Assembly: GCA_016801845.1 (NCBI GenBank)
Contig: CM028920.1
Location: 7,601,501 to 7,665,500 of the forward strand
Direction: 5' to 3'
Source: Polydactylus sextarius
Lineage: Eukaryota; Chordata; Actinopteri; Polynemidae
DNA length: 64,000 bases
Part shown: piece by piece, positions 30,085 through 64,000 of the stretch
Layout of the letters: the number at the start of each line of letters is the position of its first letter
Position numbering within the stretch: the stretch's first letter is position 1
The notes under the pieces: generated by a model
The model's database searches: none
Seen by the model: only the letters and a program-made list of their open reading frames with translations
What the model was told of the DNA's origin: nothing
Program-made: the position numbers and the translations under genes

Positions 30085-32165
30085 ACCGCTGCTTCAGGCT
30101 GCAAGAACGGAACAAGGCTGTGATGGAACTGGCGATGATCGGCGGAGGGGTGGGGGTGGGATACGGATGTAATTTATGTTTTCAGGGTCATGAGGTTTGG
30201 GACCAGGTCTGAGGAAGAGGGATTGTACATTGAGGGGGTTTGAGTTTAAAATTTTGGGTTAGAAATGAAAGATTTGAATGTAAAAGTCTGAATGTTTGTC
30301 CTTTGACAGTTTCCGACGGTTTCATCGTTTAAGTTGGACGTTTTAGTCGAGGGGAGGGGAAGTCAGGGGTCTGGGGTTCGGTGCTAGAGATTTTACTTTG
30401 ATCCTTAGGGAAAATATTTTAGTTTGGAAATCAGCAGCTGTTAGTGAAGCGCTGTTTTTCTGAGGAGCTGAGACGCTCAAGTAGCCAACGGCTCAGAGAC
30501 CGAAACGCATTTTGAGTAAATTCAAAGTAACGTAGCCGTATTGACCCTCACACGAGCACATTACTGACGAGCTCAGTGAACTTTACTCCCGCTTTTATTT
30601 TCCATTGTTGATATAAATTGCGCGCCGCCACTGCCAAAAGTCACCTGTCGAACGTCTGCGTGTCTGTGTTTACGACAGATGGAGACAGTTCAGAAAACTT
30701 CAGCAGCTCGTCAGACCTGCCTTCATCTCACTGCCTTCGGGAAAATCAAAGCATTTTGAAGATGCGACTGAACGAGTGTACTCGACTCACTCGATTTACT
30801 CTTAATGCGTTTCGGCCTCAGGAGCAACAATCGAGCTCCACGTATAAAGGAATTTACTTCCTTCGTAATATCGTAGCACTATTGTACTTTGTCTTCTCGG
30901 CAAGTGTAGAAATCCAGTATTATTGTAGCCAGCTCCTATGACGGTCAAACGTTTCGGTGGTAGAGACAGAAGGAGGACGTGGTGCGAGGCCTGCCGCTGG
31001 AAAACCAGGCCAGAGGGTTGTGGTTTTGGGGGTTTGTGGAGGATGGGGGTAGGGGGAGGAGGAAACTGGAGACGGGGGAAAGAGTATGGAGGGTCGGGCA
31101 GAGGATGGAGTGATGATCTGTAAATGTACTTGAGCACAGACGCAGATGTAAAGGTGCGGTGAAAGTCAGCAGTTCTTAAGAGTTGTCAGGTTAATTTAAT
31201 AGAGCTAAAGAAAAAAAACGTTGTTTGGCATCGTGGGAATTATTTAAGTATATTTCCCAAATGTTGAACTACTCCTTATAATCAATCAATGTTTGTATGG
31301 CCAGATTTTTCTATTATTGTTTTTTCTTAAGAATAAACCAATAATATTAAATAAATATCACCATATCAAATAGGAACGAGGAGGGTGAACTGCTGACTTT
31401 TTAGGTTATTAAAGGTTCAGTGAGTTTCACACGTCAACGGGAGCAAATGAAAAAAAAAAAAAAAGCATAAGCAAAAGCAAAGCAGCAAAAGCTTCCTGTG
31501 AGTTTTGAAAAACAAAAAAAAAGATTATTTATTTATTGACTTTATTTATTTTCATTTGTAACTACGAGAACATCAGGTGTTTGGTAATTACGAGCTGCAT
31601 TTATAAAGTATTTGTGCAAAAATGGAAAGTCTGTTTGAATACACTGCACACCTCACTCTAATGATACTACCCTGTAAAAAATCCCTTTGCTACTGTCACG
31701 TCATCGACAGGCAAATAACAAAACATTTTCCAAACATAAATTTCTAATTTCTACATAATCTTTGTTTGATTTTTTAATGATTATGTGACGTTCAAAATAA
31801 CAAACGTTGATTTTTGTTATTTTGGAAATCGACAAGTTGTTCCATTTGTCGTCATCATTTGTTTTTGTAAAGTAGGATGTTGTCGATTCTGTTTGATTAT
31901 GCAGTAACACACGCACAGAAACGTCGCCAAGTCTCCTATGCATCTTTAATTTCTCGCCATGAGTGTGCAAACGTGACTTAACATCGTCATAGTAACACGC
32001 TGCATCCACATCTGCATCCGCATCCGTATCCGTTGGGTTTTATTTAATGTGAAAGAAACGAGTTCGACTGTGTTTCGCAAGCACTTTTAATTTCTGTCAA
32101 ATCACTGTGACGGTCTTTAGTCCTTAAGCTAAAGTTTGAATAAAACTTACTACTGTATTCACAGA
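30085..32165 (+). other. csdc2: csdc2 3' UTR
   Basis: About 2.1 kb with no credible coding exon; a 107-codon frame at 30618-30941 shows no recognisable composition. It ends at AATAAA 32139-32144 followed by GT-rich TGTGTGGACGTGTGTTG, a textbook cleavage context. Confidence 0.6.
32139..32144 (+). terminator. csdc2: csdc2 polyadenylation signal
   Basis: AATAAA with a GT-rich element about 25-40 nt downstream, the strongest such arrangement after the csdc2 stop. Confidence 0.65.
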
Positions 32166-32808
32166 CCTGTGTGGACGTGTGTTGTTTTATTATTTGGTGC
32201 AAGAATCTGTGCTCTATTTGAGTCTCTCTCGTCCTCGCTGGTGTCAGTACAAAGTGGAATAACTAGGCCAGGTTTTTTTTTTTTATGAGTTTTTGCAGCA
32301 AGCTGTGACTCAGTGCCTCAGTCTGCAGTGTGTGGGTGTATATATATGTGTGTGTATTTGTCATCTTGGAGAAACGTTCATGTGTATTTATTTTTGGTTA
32401 TAGTTGCAGGTCCGTGTCGTGTCCATTAGAAAGCTTCCTGACCAATAATCTGCTGCTTTATAATACTTTATATATACATAAGTCTCCTCGGTGGTTTTAA
32501 AACACAATGTCAAATAAATAAAAGTCATGAGTAAAAAAAAAAAAAAAACAGCACATGACACCACAGACAAGAAAAACACTGAAAACCTGATCTGGCCACT
32601 GACAGACCTGGGAACCTAGAGACAATGTCAAATGTACTTAAAGTATCCAAAGAAAGAAATGAAGATGCTAAAAACAGCCACTTCTATTATTTAATTAATT
32701 ATTACTGCTGGATTCATGTTTTTTATTTTTGTGTTTCATTCAGGTTGCTCATTCAGGTAAGGTAGGTTCAAAATTGGGCTGGTGATTATTACGGCACTTG
32801 GTAGCCGT

Positions 32809-32838
32809 AATGCTAATGCTAATGCTAATGCTAATGCA
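32809..32838. repeat. (TAATGC)n hexanucleotide repeat
   Basis: Five near-perfect TAATGC units in tandem. Confidence 0.9.
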
Positions 32839-34019
32839 CTGCAGCGCATGTTAAGCTCCATTTTCAGCCGTCTCCATCTTTTAAACATGTGTCCTATTTG
32901 GATCCTTGTTTTGTTTCTGTTCCTTTTAGTTCCAGTAACCTGGATGATTAAATGCTACTGACTTCCTGACAGGGAGACAGCGGTGGGTGGAGCAACATAA
33001 CAATTAAATTGTTACCAGTGATGTCAGTATTTCAAATGAACATGATTCCTGAATCTCTGGTGACCTATTATGATTAATTACTATAAATATCTTACATACT
33101 GTACCTTTAAGTCCATCTCTCTGACCATTAGGTGTCAGTCATGTTCACTAAAGTTCAGCGATGATGATGAGGAAATACAATAGAAGACAATAGAAATAGT
33201 TAAGTCTCCTGGGCTGTAACTCTAACAGTGCTGTAGTTATTTAGTCAGTAACATGCTTAATTAGATCAGAGCTGTGGGGTAGAAATATGTAATTGAAAAG
33301 TTGGAATTAAACACTGGATAGAAGCTGAACAGAAATAATTTAATGAGCTTATTAGATATAATTAAATGCTAACAAACAAAAAAAAACATGAATTAGTTTG
33401 ATTCACACTAAAGCTCAGTGTGTTTCAGGGTGGAAGAGAAATCAATAAGATAGATAATGATAATAAAAAAGAGTAAATACAGAGATGAACATAATGAGGA
33501 AGAGAACACAGGACTTTGTTCTGATTCATACAGGTCGTGTTTGCTCAGTTTGTCTTCTTTTTTTTTTTAATGTGACGTTTTACATCGATCCAGATTCATC
33601 AGAAAGATTCATCGTCGGAGGAGCGATGGATGGATCTGATATAAAAGATGAAAACTCCAGCTGATGTGGTTAAATACAGAAACAGTCATGAATCATTAAC
33701 TTGTTTTGTTTTTTTTTCTCTCCCTAAGATAATCAAATGAACATTACTCTGCCTCAAATAGGAACAAAGACACATTTCCAAATGTCTCCACTGGTGTCGC
33801 ATCATTCTGACAATTATTAACAAAAAGCCAACGTCGTAATTTACTGGTAATGGAGCAGCTCCATAAAAACATAAAAACACTGCTGCATGAAAATACGAAT
33901 AAATGTCCATGTATGATTACTAAGAACTTCATTTTTATTGATTTAAACTGTTTGATTTATTGATTTTTAAACTTTTTTTTCAGTGAAGTTCTGGTTGGTT
34001 TCCTTGAAATGGATCATTC

Positions 34020-34023
<4 letters not shown>

Positions 34024-34074
<51 letters not shown>
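34024..34074. repeat. (GT)n microsatellite
   Basis: Perfect GT run of about 25 units. Confidence 0.95.
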
Positions 34075-34075
<1 letters not shown>

Positions 34076-34180
34076 GTTTGAGAGAGACTGAGTCCTACAT
34101 ATAGAGGTGGAGCTGGAGATATGCTCTGTAAGGCAATTGCTCCACATAATGAGGTGATAATGAATTCCTATTTTTTAGTC

Positions 34181-34265
<85 letters not shown>
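34181..34265. repeat. Compound (TA)n-(GT)n microsatellite
   Basis: About 18 TA units run directly into about 22 GT units. Confidence 0.95.
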
Positions 34266-34269
<4 letters not shown>

Positions 34270-35204
34270 CATCAGACAGCAGAGTCAACTGTCTGTGTGT
34301 TGACCAATCTTTTAAAGATTTAATTAAGGTGAAGATTACACTAATTGAGTGAGGACCCTCTCATTTAATTATAATTAGTTTCAGGATTAATTCACTTCAT
34401 TACATTTTCTCAGCAACTGTGTACAAAACACACACGCACACACACACACACAGACATGTGGCGGTGTTATCTGTGATGGTTTTTATGGCTTGGACAACCT
34501 TTGTTCTCTCTCTGTGTCTTTTTTTTCACCTTTTCCAAGAGTCATTCAGAAAATTTACAAGCTGTGCGTCTGTGTTTGCTGTCTGCCTTTCTCTGACACA
34601 TAAACCGAATACACACAGGATGCAGGGTGAACTCATATTTTCTAGTATTTGTCATACAATACACTTGTTTAACTATAAAAAAAAAAAGCCAATCACGTGG
34701 CAGCAGGTAAATGTGTGACATCCTACAGACACAGGTCAGACATCTTCAGTTTGCATAGAAGCCAATTGAGGCCACAAATACTTAATACTGGACAAAGGGA
34801 ATATCTGAGAAATGCTTGTCTCTAAACTCGACCTAGAGCTTCCGTCTGTAGCTAGGTATTTGACTTCCTAACGGTTGTACCACAGAGCAGTGCACTTAGC
34901 CCCCTCCTGTTCTCATTTACAGCTGTGTCCAGCTGCGGTGTCGGCCCGACAGGGTCAGCAGCTTTAAAGTTTTTGCTGTGTTCATCACTTGGGACCTCAC
35001 CTGGTCACTACACTTGCAAAACCAAGGTGAAGAAAACTCACCAGCCACCAGCCAACTCATATTTCTATATATTGTCTGCCCTGACAACTGTTTACTGCAC
35101 TGATACACATAAAAAACATGATTGCTGCTACTGAACTAGGATAGTTACATGGGTGTGTAGCAATCCTGGTTCAGGTCACTATATATATACTATATATAAA
35201 TGTG

Positions 35205-35477
35205 TGTGTGTGTGTGTGTGTGTATACCTGGTTTTTCCTACATTGTGGGGACTTAAACCTGGTTACACATTCACATCACACCAAAAAGCTGGTCCCCATG
35301 ATGTAAAAAACAAAAAATTAAGGTGAAGACATGACTTAAGGTTTAGTTAAGGTTAGGGTCAGGTTTAGATAAAGGTTCGACAGGTGGTACCAACAAATGG
35401 AATCTCTAGGTTTTCCAGGAAAGTCTCCAGGAAATGAATGGAAGTCAATAAAATGTCCTTGCAAGGCATGAAAACAA

Positions 35478-35508
<31 letters not shown>

Positions 35509-35510
35509 CT
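35205..35510. repeat. Microsatellite-flanked dispersed element
   Basis: A body starting ACCTGGTTTTTCCTACATTG and GTGGGGAC is bounded on both sides by (GT)n runs (about 35201-35222 and 35481-35508). It contains GGTCCCCATGA, TTAAGGTTAGGG-like steps and a tail ending near AAAACAAACATG. I recall this GGGGAC...GTCCCCA unit as a dispersed teleost repeat that sits inside GT microsatellites. Family name not certain. Confidence 0.6.
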
Positions 35511-36234
35511 ATATTTGAATTTATTGTATAATTTGTGTTCTTATTTCTAAGCTGTTAACCTACTTATGACTAATAAACCTGAACATCTGCCATCTGTGAT
35601 CAGACTGTGGATTTCACACCTCAGTTTCCCTTAAGCTCCCAGTATATTAAACAGTAGTACTCCAGGACTGATGTTAACTATCCACTTGGTTTAACTGAAG
35701 TGTCTGGTGACACAGAGTCAGTAATAGTGGAAATTACCTCCTTAGTAAAATCCTCAGTCATTGTAAAAAAAAAAAAAATCTGTGTAAGCTCACACTCGGT
35801 TAAAATCTGTCCCCTGCATGTTTGCTCCGTGCTTCAACATCATAATTCATGCAGACCTTGCCTCGGTAATAGTGACAAGGTTATATGACTCTGCCTCTGT
35901 GTCTTTACAGGTTGTATATTAACAACTTGATGTGGCAGGTGAGTGGCCACATAAAGGAATAGAGGAAGTGGAAATGTGAGAAACACACAACTTGGAGGAG
36001 AAAACAGACCGGGTATTGGGACTTTGGGCATCGGTTGTGTGAAGAAAAGCTTTAAGTGAGACCATTTAAGTGAGTCATTTAAAACAATTTCTGGACTTTG
36101 CTACAAAATTTAAAAGGAACTTCGCTACATGTTTTGTAATTTTATTGCACTATTGACACACTGGACTCTAAAACAGCTGGAGGCTTTCACCAGATCATGG
36201 ACTGTCTTTAATACGGGACGCTCCAGAGCTGAAA

Positions 36235-46073
<9,839 letters not shown>

Positions 46074-46533
46074 GACGGAGCTGACTGTGTATGGTTACAC
46101 TGTGGAGGTGGAGGCAGAGAGAGAATGACTGTAGCACTTGTGTCCTTGTCTCAGAGGATGTTTATCATTAAGTCTTCTCTTTATTGGTTTATGCTCCACA
46201 AGATGCAGATGAGGGATGTGAAGGTTTGTATTTCACACTTTCTCATCAGAAATTTGAATTTCCAACATTTTACAACTTGTGGTTTTCATTCATATTTAAG
46301 TTAGTAAATATCAGTAAGCTAGTAAGCTAATTGTAGCCATATTCAGAGATATGAATTCAGCCTGGTCAGAATCCAAATGATGTTCTCATACATGTTAACG
46401 TTTCTTGTCATTTATAGTTTCATCAGTTGTTAAAATGTGGAATTTATTGATGCTTGATCCAAAACTACATCACAGCAAGACAGAAATGTCTTGGATATTA
46501 TGTTTAATTTAAGTTCAGTGCACAAGATGACTA

Positions 46534-46539
46534 AATAAA
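46534..46539 (+). terminator. gucy2c: gucy2c polyadenylation signal
   Basis: AATAAA about 460 nt after the gucy2c stop, the first good hexamer downstream. Confidence 0.55.
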
Positions 46540-46867
46540 AACACATCAGTATGTAGACGTAACCGAACTGTAGAAGAAGTGACACTAAACAATATAACTC
46601 CAATCACAGTAACAATCAGTTATCGTCTGTCGTAGTTAACGTGTTTTTATTTTTGCACTGGAAACTTTATATGCATTTATATTGTGGTGATGATGAGTTT
46701 ATCTGCCTCAGACCATATTGATGGTAGAAGTGGAGGATAAACAGTCAACTGCTATTTTGTTATTCTATAGAAAACACTAATACCAGTGTACAACAACGTG
46801 TGTGTGTGTCCGCCTCTGAAAAAACAAAAAGAGATTTTCAAATATGCATATTAAACCAAAAGACAGT
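46540..46867. other. Gap between convergent gucy2c and kctd17 3' ends
   Basis: About 330 bp separate the plus-strand AATAAA of gucy2c from the minus-strand AATAAA pair assigned to kctd17. I see no gene here. Confidence 0.45.
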
Positions 46868-46880
46868 TTTATTTTTTATT
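46868..46880 (-). terminator. kctd17: Candidate kctd17 polyadenylation signals
   Basis: Two overlapping-range AATAAA hexamers on the minus strand (46868-46873 and 46875-46880). They would give a 3' UTR of about 3.4 kb, with A/T-rich DNA throughout. Nearer signals could also be used. Confidence 0.35.
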
Positions 46881-49371
46881 TTTTGAGAATGGTGACATTC
46901 ATTTACATTAAGAAATAATAAAAAAAAAAAAAAAGAAAAAAAAAAGACCTGTGTTGTGACGTTGAAATACAGTTGAATTAAATCAGATCCCACAGCGTCG
47001 AAGCCTGCACAGGTTTATCTGAGGCCGTACAATTCATGTGTCACATTGTTTCGTTGTATGTTTACAGACATGACAGCACACAAACTCCAGCATCAGATAA
47101 AGACGTTTGTTTTCTTTTGTTCTGAGAGTAATGAATGAAAGAAGACTGCTATGTAGACTTTTACACGTCAAATACCACGTGAAAACACGCTCTAACTGTA
47201 CAGCAGACACCGTCCGACAAATGAATTCATTCAGTGTGAATCCAGTCAAACTAAACTAGAAATGCAAAAAAAAAGGGGGTTTATAAAACTGACCTAACGC
47301 TGACGTGTTTTCATTTGGAGGGAAAACTCTAACCTCAATTGTCGGGGTAACATCAGTTCAACAGCATCAATGTGAACTACAACCAAAAAAAAATAAAACA
47401 AAACACAAGGAAGCATATTCAGCGAACCTGGCGAATGTATTTCTATATATTGTTGAGGATCATCAGGTCGGTGTAACAGAAACCATAGTCTTCAAGTAGA
47501 AAAAAAAACAAGTCACCCAAAGATGATGTTAAACCCTCCCTCCCAACTAAAAAAAAAAAGTCAGAACCGGAATAGTTTTTACCGTGTAACATTGGAAACA
47601 AACAAACAAACAAACAAAAAAAAAAAAGAATCTCAAGAATAAATTAAACGACAAAAACGTACAAAAAAAGGCATTTTATACAAAAGAAAAGCTAAAACCT
47701 TTTACATGTTCAGTGTGTTTTTAGTACAAATATGTACTGAAGAAATTTATACAGAAACATAATCAGGGCTGGACTGTTAATAAACTCAATAAACTAACAA
47801 TGAACAGGTATTTCTTTCTTTAAAAAAAAAAAAAAAAAAGCATGTATTAACACATATGATCGTTGACGCGTTCGTCTTCAGACACGTCAGTTTTTTCTGC
47901 TTGAACTCAAGGCACCAAATGATCCGAGTTAGTCAAGAATAAAAAACAGCTGAAGGAACAAAACAATAAACGTCACCGTGTCTCATTCAGTCTTCCCCCT
48001 CCTGCTATTTTGTCATGATTATCAGAAGCGTGATGAGAAACCATATCTTCACTATTTGAACATTTACATGAACGTTTCTGCTGATTCCAGACACGACGGT
48101 ATTGCAAAGATCTTAGAGATCCATATTTGTTTTTTTTTTTTTTTAAACTCTATAAAGTGGACGACGACTTTATGCTCTGCACTCTCATTTGAAGCTTGCT
48201 TTATTTATTTATTCATTTTCAGATTTAATTATATCAAAACGTTTCCCGTAAAAAGTCGCCAACTGTTTTTTTTTTTTTTAGTGGAAATTCTCGATTGTCT
48301 CACTCATTGTCATGTGAATCTAAAACGTTTCTGTGTCTGTGTGTTTTCTGGACGTTGCCGGTCAGTCGGTGTCCTGACATAAGCTGCAGATTTCTCTGAG
48401 GCAGAAATAATCTGGTGGCGGTGGTGAAGCTCACTGAGCTTCTGTTTATCTATGTCAATGACGTTAGCAACAAATGGACAGTACCCGGCTGGTTTTAACT
48501 GAAAGTTAAAACAAAACTGGACACAAATGTGGATGGCTGCCTGTTATCATACGTTACAGGATATTTAAAAACCATTAGGTCTTGACAGCTGTTAGATAGC
48601 AAGACTGAACAGTTATCCTTTCTGTTTACAATGTCAAGGCCGTTTGGCTCCCATCACTGTGGATTAACAGGTAATGTAGTTATTAATGCCTCCAAGAAAA
48701 CGCTGCCCTATTTCTATGTCACCATCTGTCCTAATGTATTTTCTCTATTTTGCTGCTTCAACAGGACACAGAGCTATAGTGGACGTATTCTAGGTTAGAT
48801 GCATATTTACACATTTTATTACCTGCTGATAAAAAAACTGAACACCCTGTTATTTTTTAAGTATCAATCCTTTATAACTGCACCTCCCGCTGCTTTTAAA
48901 ACTCTCTCACGTCAACTGAACGACGCCAACAAACTTCATTCACACGTTTCGTTTCGTTGTCAGCTGCTGTCACGGTCACAGACCTGAGCATTAGAATTTC
49001 ATTTGCTCTGTGCTGCACTTCCTGCAGTTTGCCAGCAGAGGCTATTAAAAGTCACGTGTCACTAGACTGACAGCTTCCAAAAAAAAAAAAAAAAAAAAAG
49101 TGTTTTTTTTCCACACACACACCTGCACTGCGGTAGATCTGTCCAATGTGTGAGTTAATGTGATTTAAGTGCTGTGCTTTCACTCAAACAAAGACAGACA
49201 AACAGGTGACACGGCAGCTATCACCACTACAGAAACTGTGATTAGGTTCACTCCCTCCTCCTTCCTCTCTCTCTGTGTGTGTTTGAGCCTTTTCCTGACT
49301 CACACCAACATCTCTGTCAGCTGGGACCAAAGCTGCCTCTGGATCTGAGCCAGGGCGACAGACTGAGACGA

Positions 49372-49403
<32 letters not shown>

Positions 49404-50326
49404 AGCAGGCACCGGCACGTGGTGATGCAGATGTGTGTGTGATGTGGGTGTTAATGCCGGGCTAAAATGTAGGGCAGTGTGTGTGTTTTTGCCATTGCAG
49501 CAAGTGTTGCTGCTCTGAGATCTGTTGGACACAGACTCTTTTGACAGTCTTTACTGCAGCCAGATGAAGGACTCCTCTGAATCAACAAATGTCCTCGTCT
49601 TTCTCTATCTAAGCTAACGTCAAATACAGTGAGATCAAACTGAGAGGAACAAAAAAAAAAAAACAAAATCACCAGCATCAGTTCCCGCATGTCTAACAAC
49701 AAAGTGAAGTTGGTCTTGGATGAAATGTTTTGTACTATTTGAACTTCAGACAACAGGAATAATAGTCTTGTGTACAAAGTGAGAGGAACATCTGTATCCA
49801 TCAGTGGGAGTAAAGCTCTGGAGAATTAGTTAAACTCTGATTAACTCACGAACGCCTCCACAGCTTTTTTAACATTATGAAATGTAATAATCCAAAATGG
49901 CACAACAGCATCTGTTAAGTCATAGTGATGCAGCAGCAGCGTTTCACTACAAGGTCATTTTTTCTTGTTGCGTCAGATTTTCAGAGGTGATCTCTTTTGT
50001 TTAAGCACCTTGCTTCAACCAGCTTTAACATCAAGATCTTTGGTTATAATTTTACTAAGCTCCACTACCTTCCCCTTTTATCCCTCAACATGATTATTCC
50101 GACTAAAGAAATCTTTCTTTTTTGTTCTTTTTTTCCCCTTTTTAATCATTTTGTCATCTTTCCCGCTGGCCGTTTTGTCAGTGAAACTGATAACGATGCT
50201 ACAAATCTGTCTGGACGACTTGACTGTCCATAGATGCGACACACAAACACATCATGTACAGAACGGCTTAATAAGCCTAGAAAATAAAACAAAAAATAAA
50301 AAAAGAACGTAAAACTCTTGCAGTTT
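46881..50326 (-). other. kctd17: Probable kctd17 3' UTR
   Basis: No coding exon recognised on either strand. It contains many A and T runs and a (CTG)n/(CAG)n triplet tract at 49373-49403. Assignment as UTR depends on which polyadenylation signal is used. Confidence 0.4.
49373..49403 (-). repeat. kctd17: (CAG)n triplet repeat in probable kctd17 3' UTR
   Basis: About ten perfect units, CAG in the sense of kctd17 and CTG on the plus strand. A minus-strand frame through it would give ten glutamines, but that frame has no other sign of coding. Confidence 0.9.
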
Positions 50327-63216
<12,890 letters not shown>

Positions 63217-63400
63217 TTGTAAAACCCGCGAGGCGCCAAGTGAAGACGAGCGAAGGCGTCCGTCCGTGTCCGCCGCTGCCTCGGCTTTTTCTCCCCGTTA
63301 CCGACCGCGCACGCTCCGCCCACAACCGCGCACGAGCTCAAAAATCAGCCGCGTCAATATACCGGAAATGAGACGCAACACATCCGACTTGTACCTTCAA
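63217..63400 (-). promoter_or_regulatory. kctd17: kctd17 CpG-rich promoter region
   Basis: CpG density is visibly high from about 62830 to 63330, spanning exon 1 and the upstream side, unlike the AT-rich flanks. No TATA box is seen. This fits a CpG-island promoter; the start site is not mapped. Confidence 0.6.
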
Positions 63401-64000
63401 AATAAAACCCGAGTATTCACCAAATCTGAAGGTGAATTTTACATTTACATTAAGTTTGAAAACAGTGTTTTATCAGGACCAAATTAACCTTATTGGGAAC
63501 AGTGAGCCTAGAAATGTGTAACTAGTTTTTTTTTTTTTTTTTTTTTTTAAAAAAAACACATTATACCAACCACGTTCGTGCTAAATAAAATGAAACCATA
63601 AAGCTTTTAAAAATAGATTGTAATTTCATATATATCAGGTACTATTATATGTTTTCAGGACCAATAAATTTCTAAACTATAAATGTAGAAACTATAAATG
63701 TCATTGACAGTTATAGTTGCACACACAGACAAGTTAGCAACTGATGAAATTACCACAAATGAACTGACACCAGATGAACTTGGAGCCTTTGTGCTGTTAC
63801 CAGTTTTGTTATAGTGATTTAGTTTAATTGTTGGAGTAAATCTTCACCTTAAAGGCTGAGGTGACCAGCTTCAAAGTTACAAATATACTTCAGGAAGAAT
63901 TGTAGAGAGCCGTGAGTGACATCACATGTTGTTTAATTCAATATTTTCAATATTTAAGTTAAGTGTCACATTGTGTTGAATCGACAGAATTTAAAATGTG
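63401..64000. other. Intergenic DNA upstream of kctd17
   Basis: AT-rich with a T-then-A homopolymer pair at 63525-63557. I see no exon. Confidence 0.5.

Larger units (their letters stand above)
32166..36234. other. csdc2-gucy2c intergenic DNA
   Basis: About 4 kb with no supported exon. It holds a TAATGC hexanucleotide repeat (32809-32838), long GT and TA/GT microsatellites (34024-34074, 34181-34265) and a microsatellite-flanked dispersed element (35205-35510). The final few hundred bases should include the gucy2c promoter, but I could not place it. Confidence 0.5.

Noticed and set aside
30618..30941. 107-codon plus-strand frame after csdc2
   Set aside because: It lies inside the predicted csdc2 3' UTR, starts at a poor context and shows no domain or family resemblance.
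49317..49532. Minus-strand frame with polyglutamine
   Set aside because: The Gln run comes from the CAG repeat and the flanks have no coding character; kept only as a repeat.

Overview
The window looks like nuclear DNA of a ray-finned (teleost) fish. It holds compact multi-exon vertebrate genes with GT/AG introns, very many CA/GT and TA microsatellites and A/T homopolymers, and tRNA-derived SINE fragments of the kind common in teleosts. Long uninterrupted reading frames are scarce. The gene models below were rebuilt exon by exon from splice signals, intron phase and remembered vertebrate protein families. No alignment or search was run.

Layout from left to right. (1) tef, + strand, 1084-8166: a PAR-bZIP circadian transcription factor with two alternative first exons (1084-1159 and 5243-5357) that splice in the same phase into three shared exons. 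(2) phf5a, - strand, 11903-13621: four exons, 110 residues, a splicing-factor SF3b subunit. (3) aco2, + strand, 14161-21077: 17 exons, mitochondrial aconitase, divergent from phf5a across a 539-bp shared promoter. It carries one extra base in exon 13. (4) csdc2, + strand: a probable non-coding first exon ending at 24781 and coding exons at 29386-30084, encoding a cold-shock-domain RNA-binding protein. One base appears to be missing in its first coding exon. (5) gucy2c, + strand, 36235-46073: 27 exons, 1076 residues, the receptor guanylate cyclase C. (6) kctd17, - strand, 50327-63216: a BTB/POZ cullin-3 adaptor with a 7.7-kb first intron and two alternative C-terminal exons. It ends tail-to-tail with gucy2c.

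The tef-phf5a-aco2-csdc2 order matches human 22q13.2 as I remember it, except that tob2 and polr3h are not seen in the expected gaps. gucy2c (human chromosome 12) and kctd17 (human 22q12.3) follow csdc2 here, which implies rearrangement. The genes do not form one pathway.

The rest is UTR, intron and intergenic DNA with microsatellites, SINE fragments, a microsatellite-flanked element at 35205-35510 and a fold-back element with two 67-nt arms at 28593-28856. I found no CRISPR array, prokaryotic operon, tRNA or rRNA gene, or viral gene, and nothing that amounts to a wholly new biological system. The points most worth following are the two one-base frameshifts, the dual tef starts, the alternative kctd17 C-termini, splice sites that abut microsatellites, and the fold-back element.
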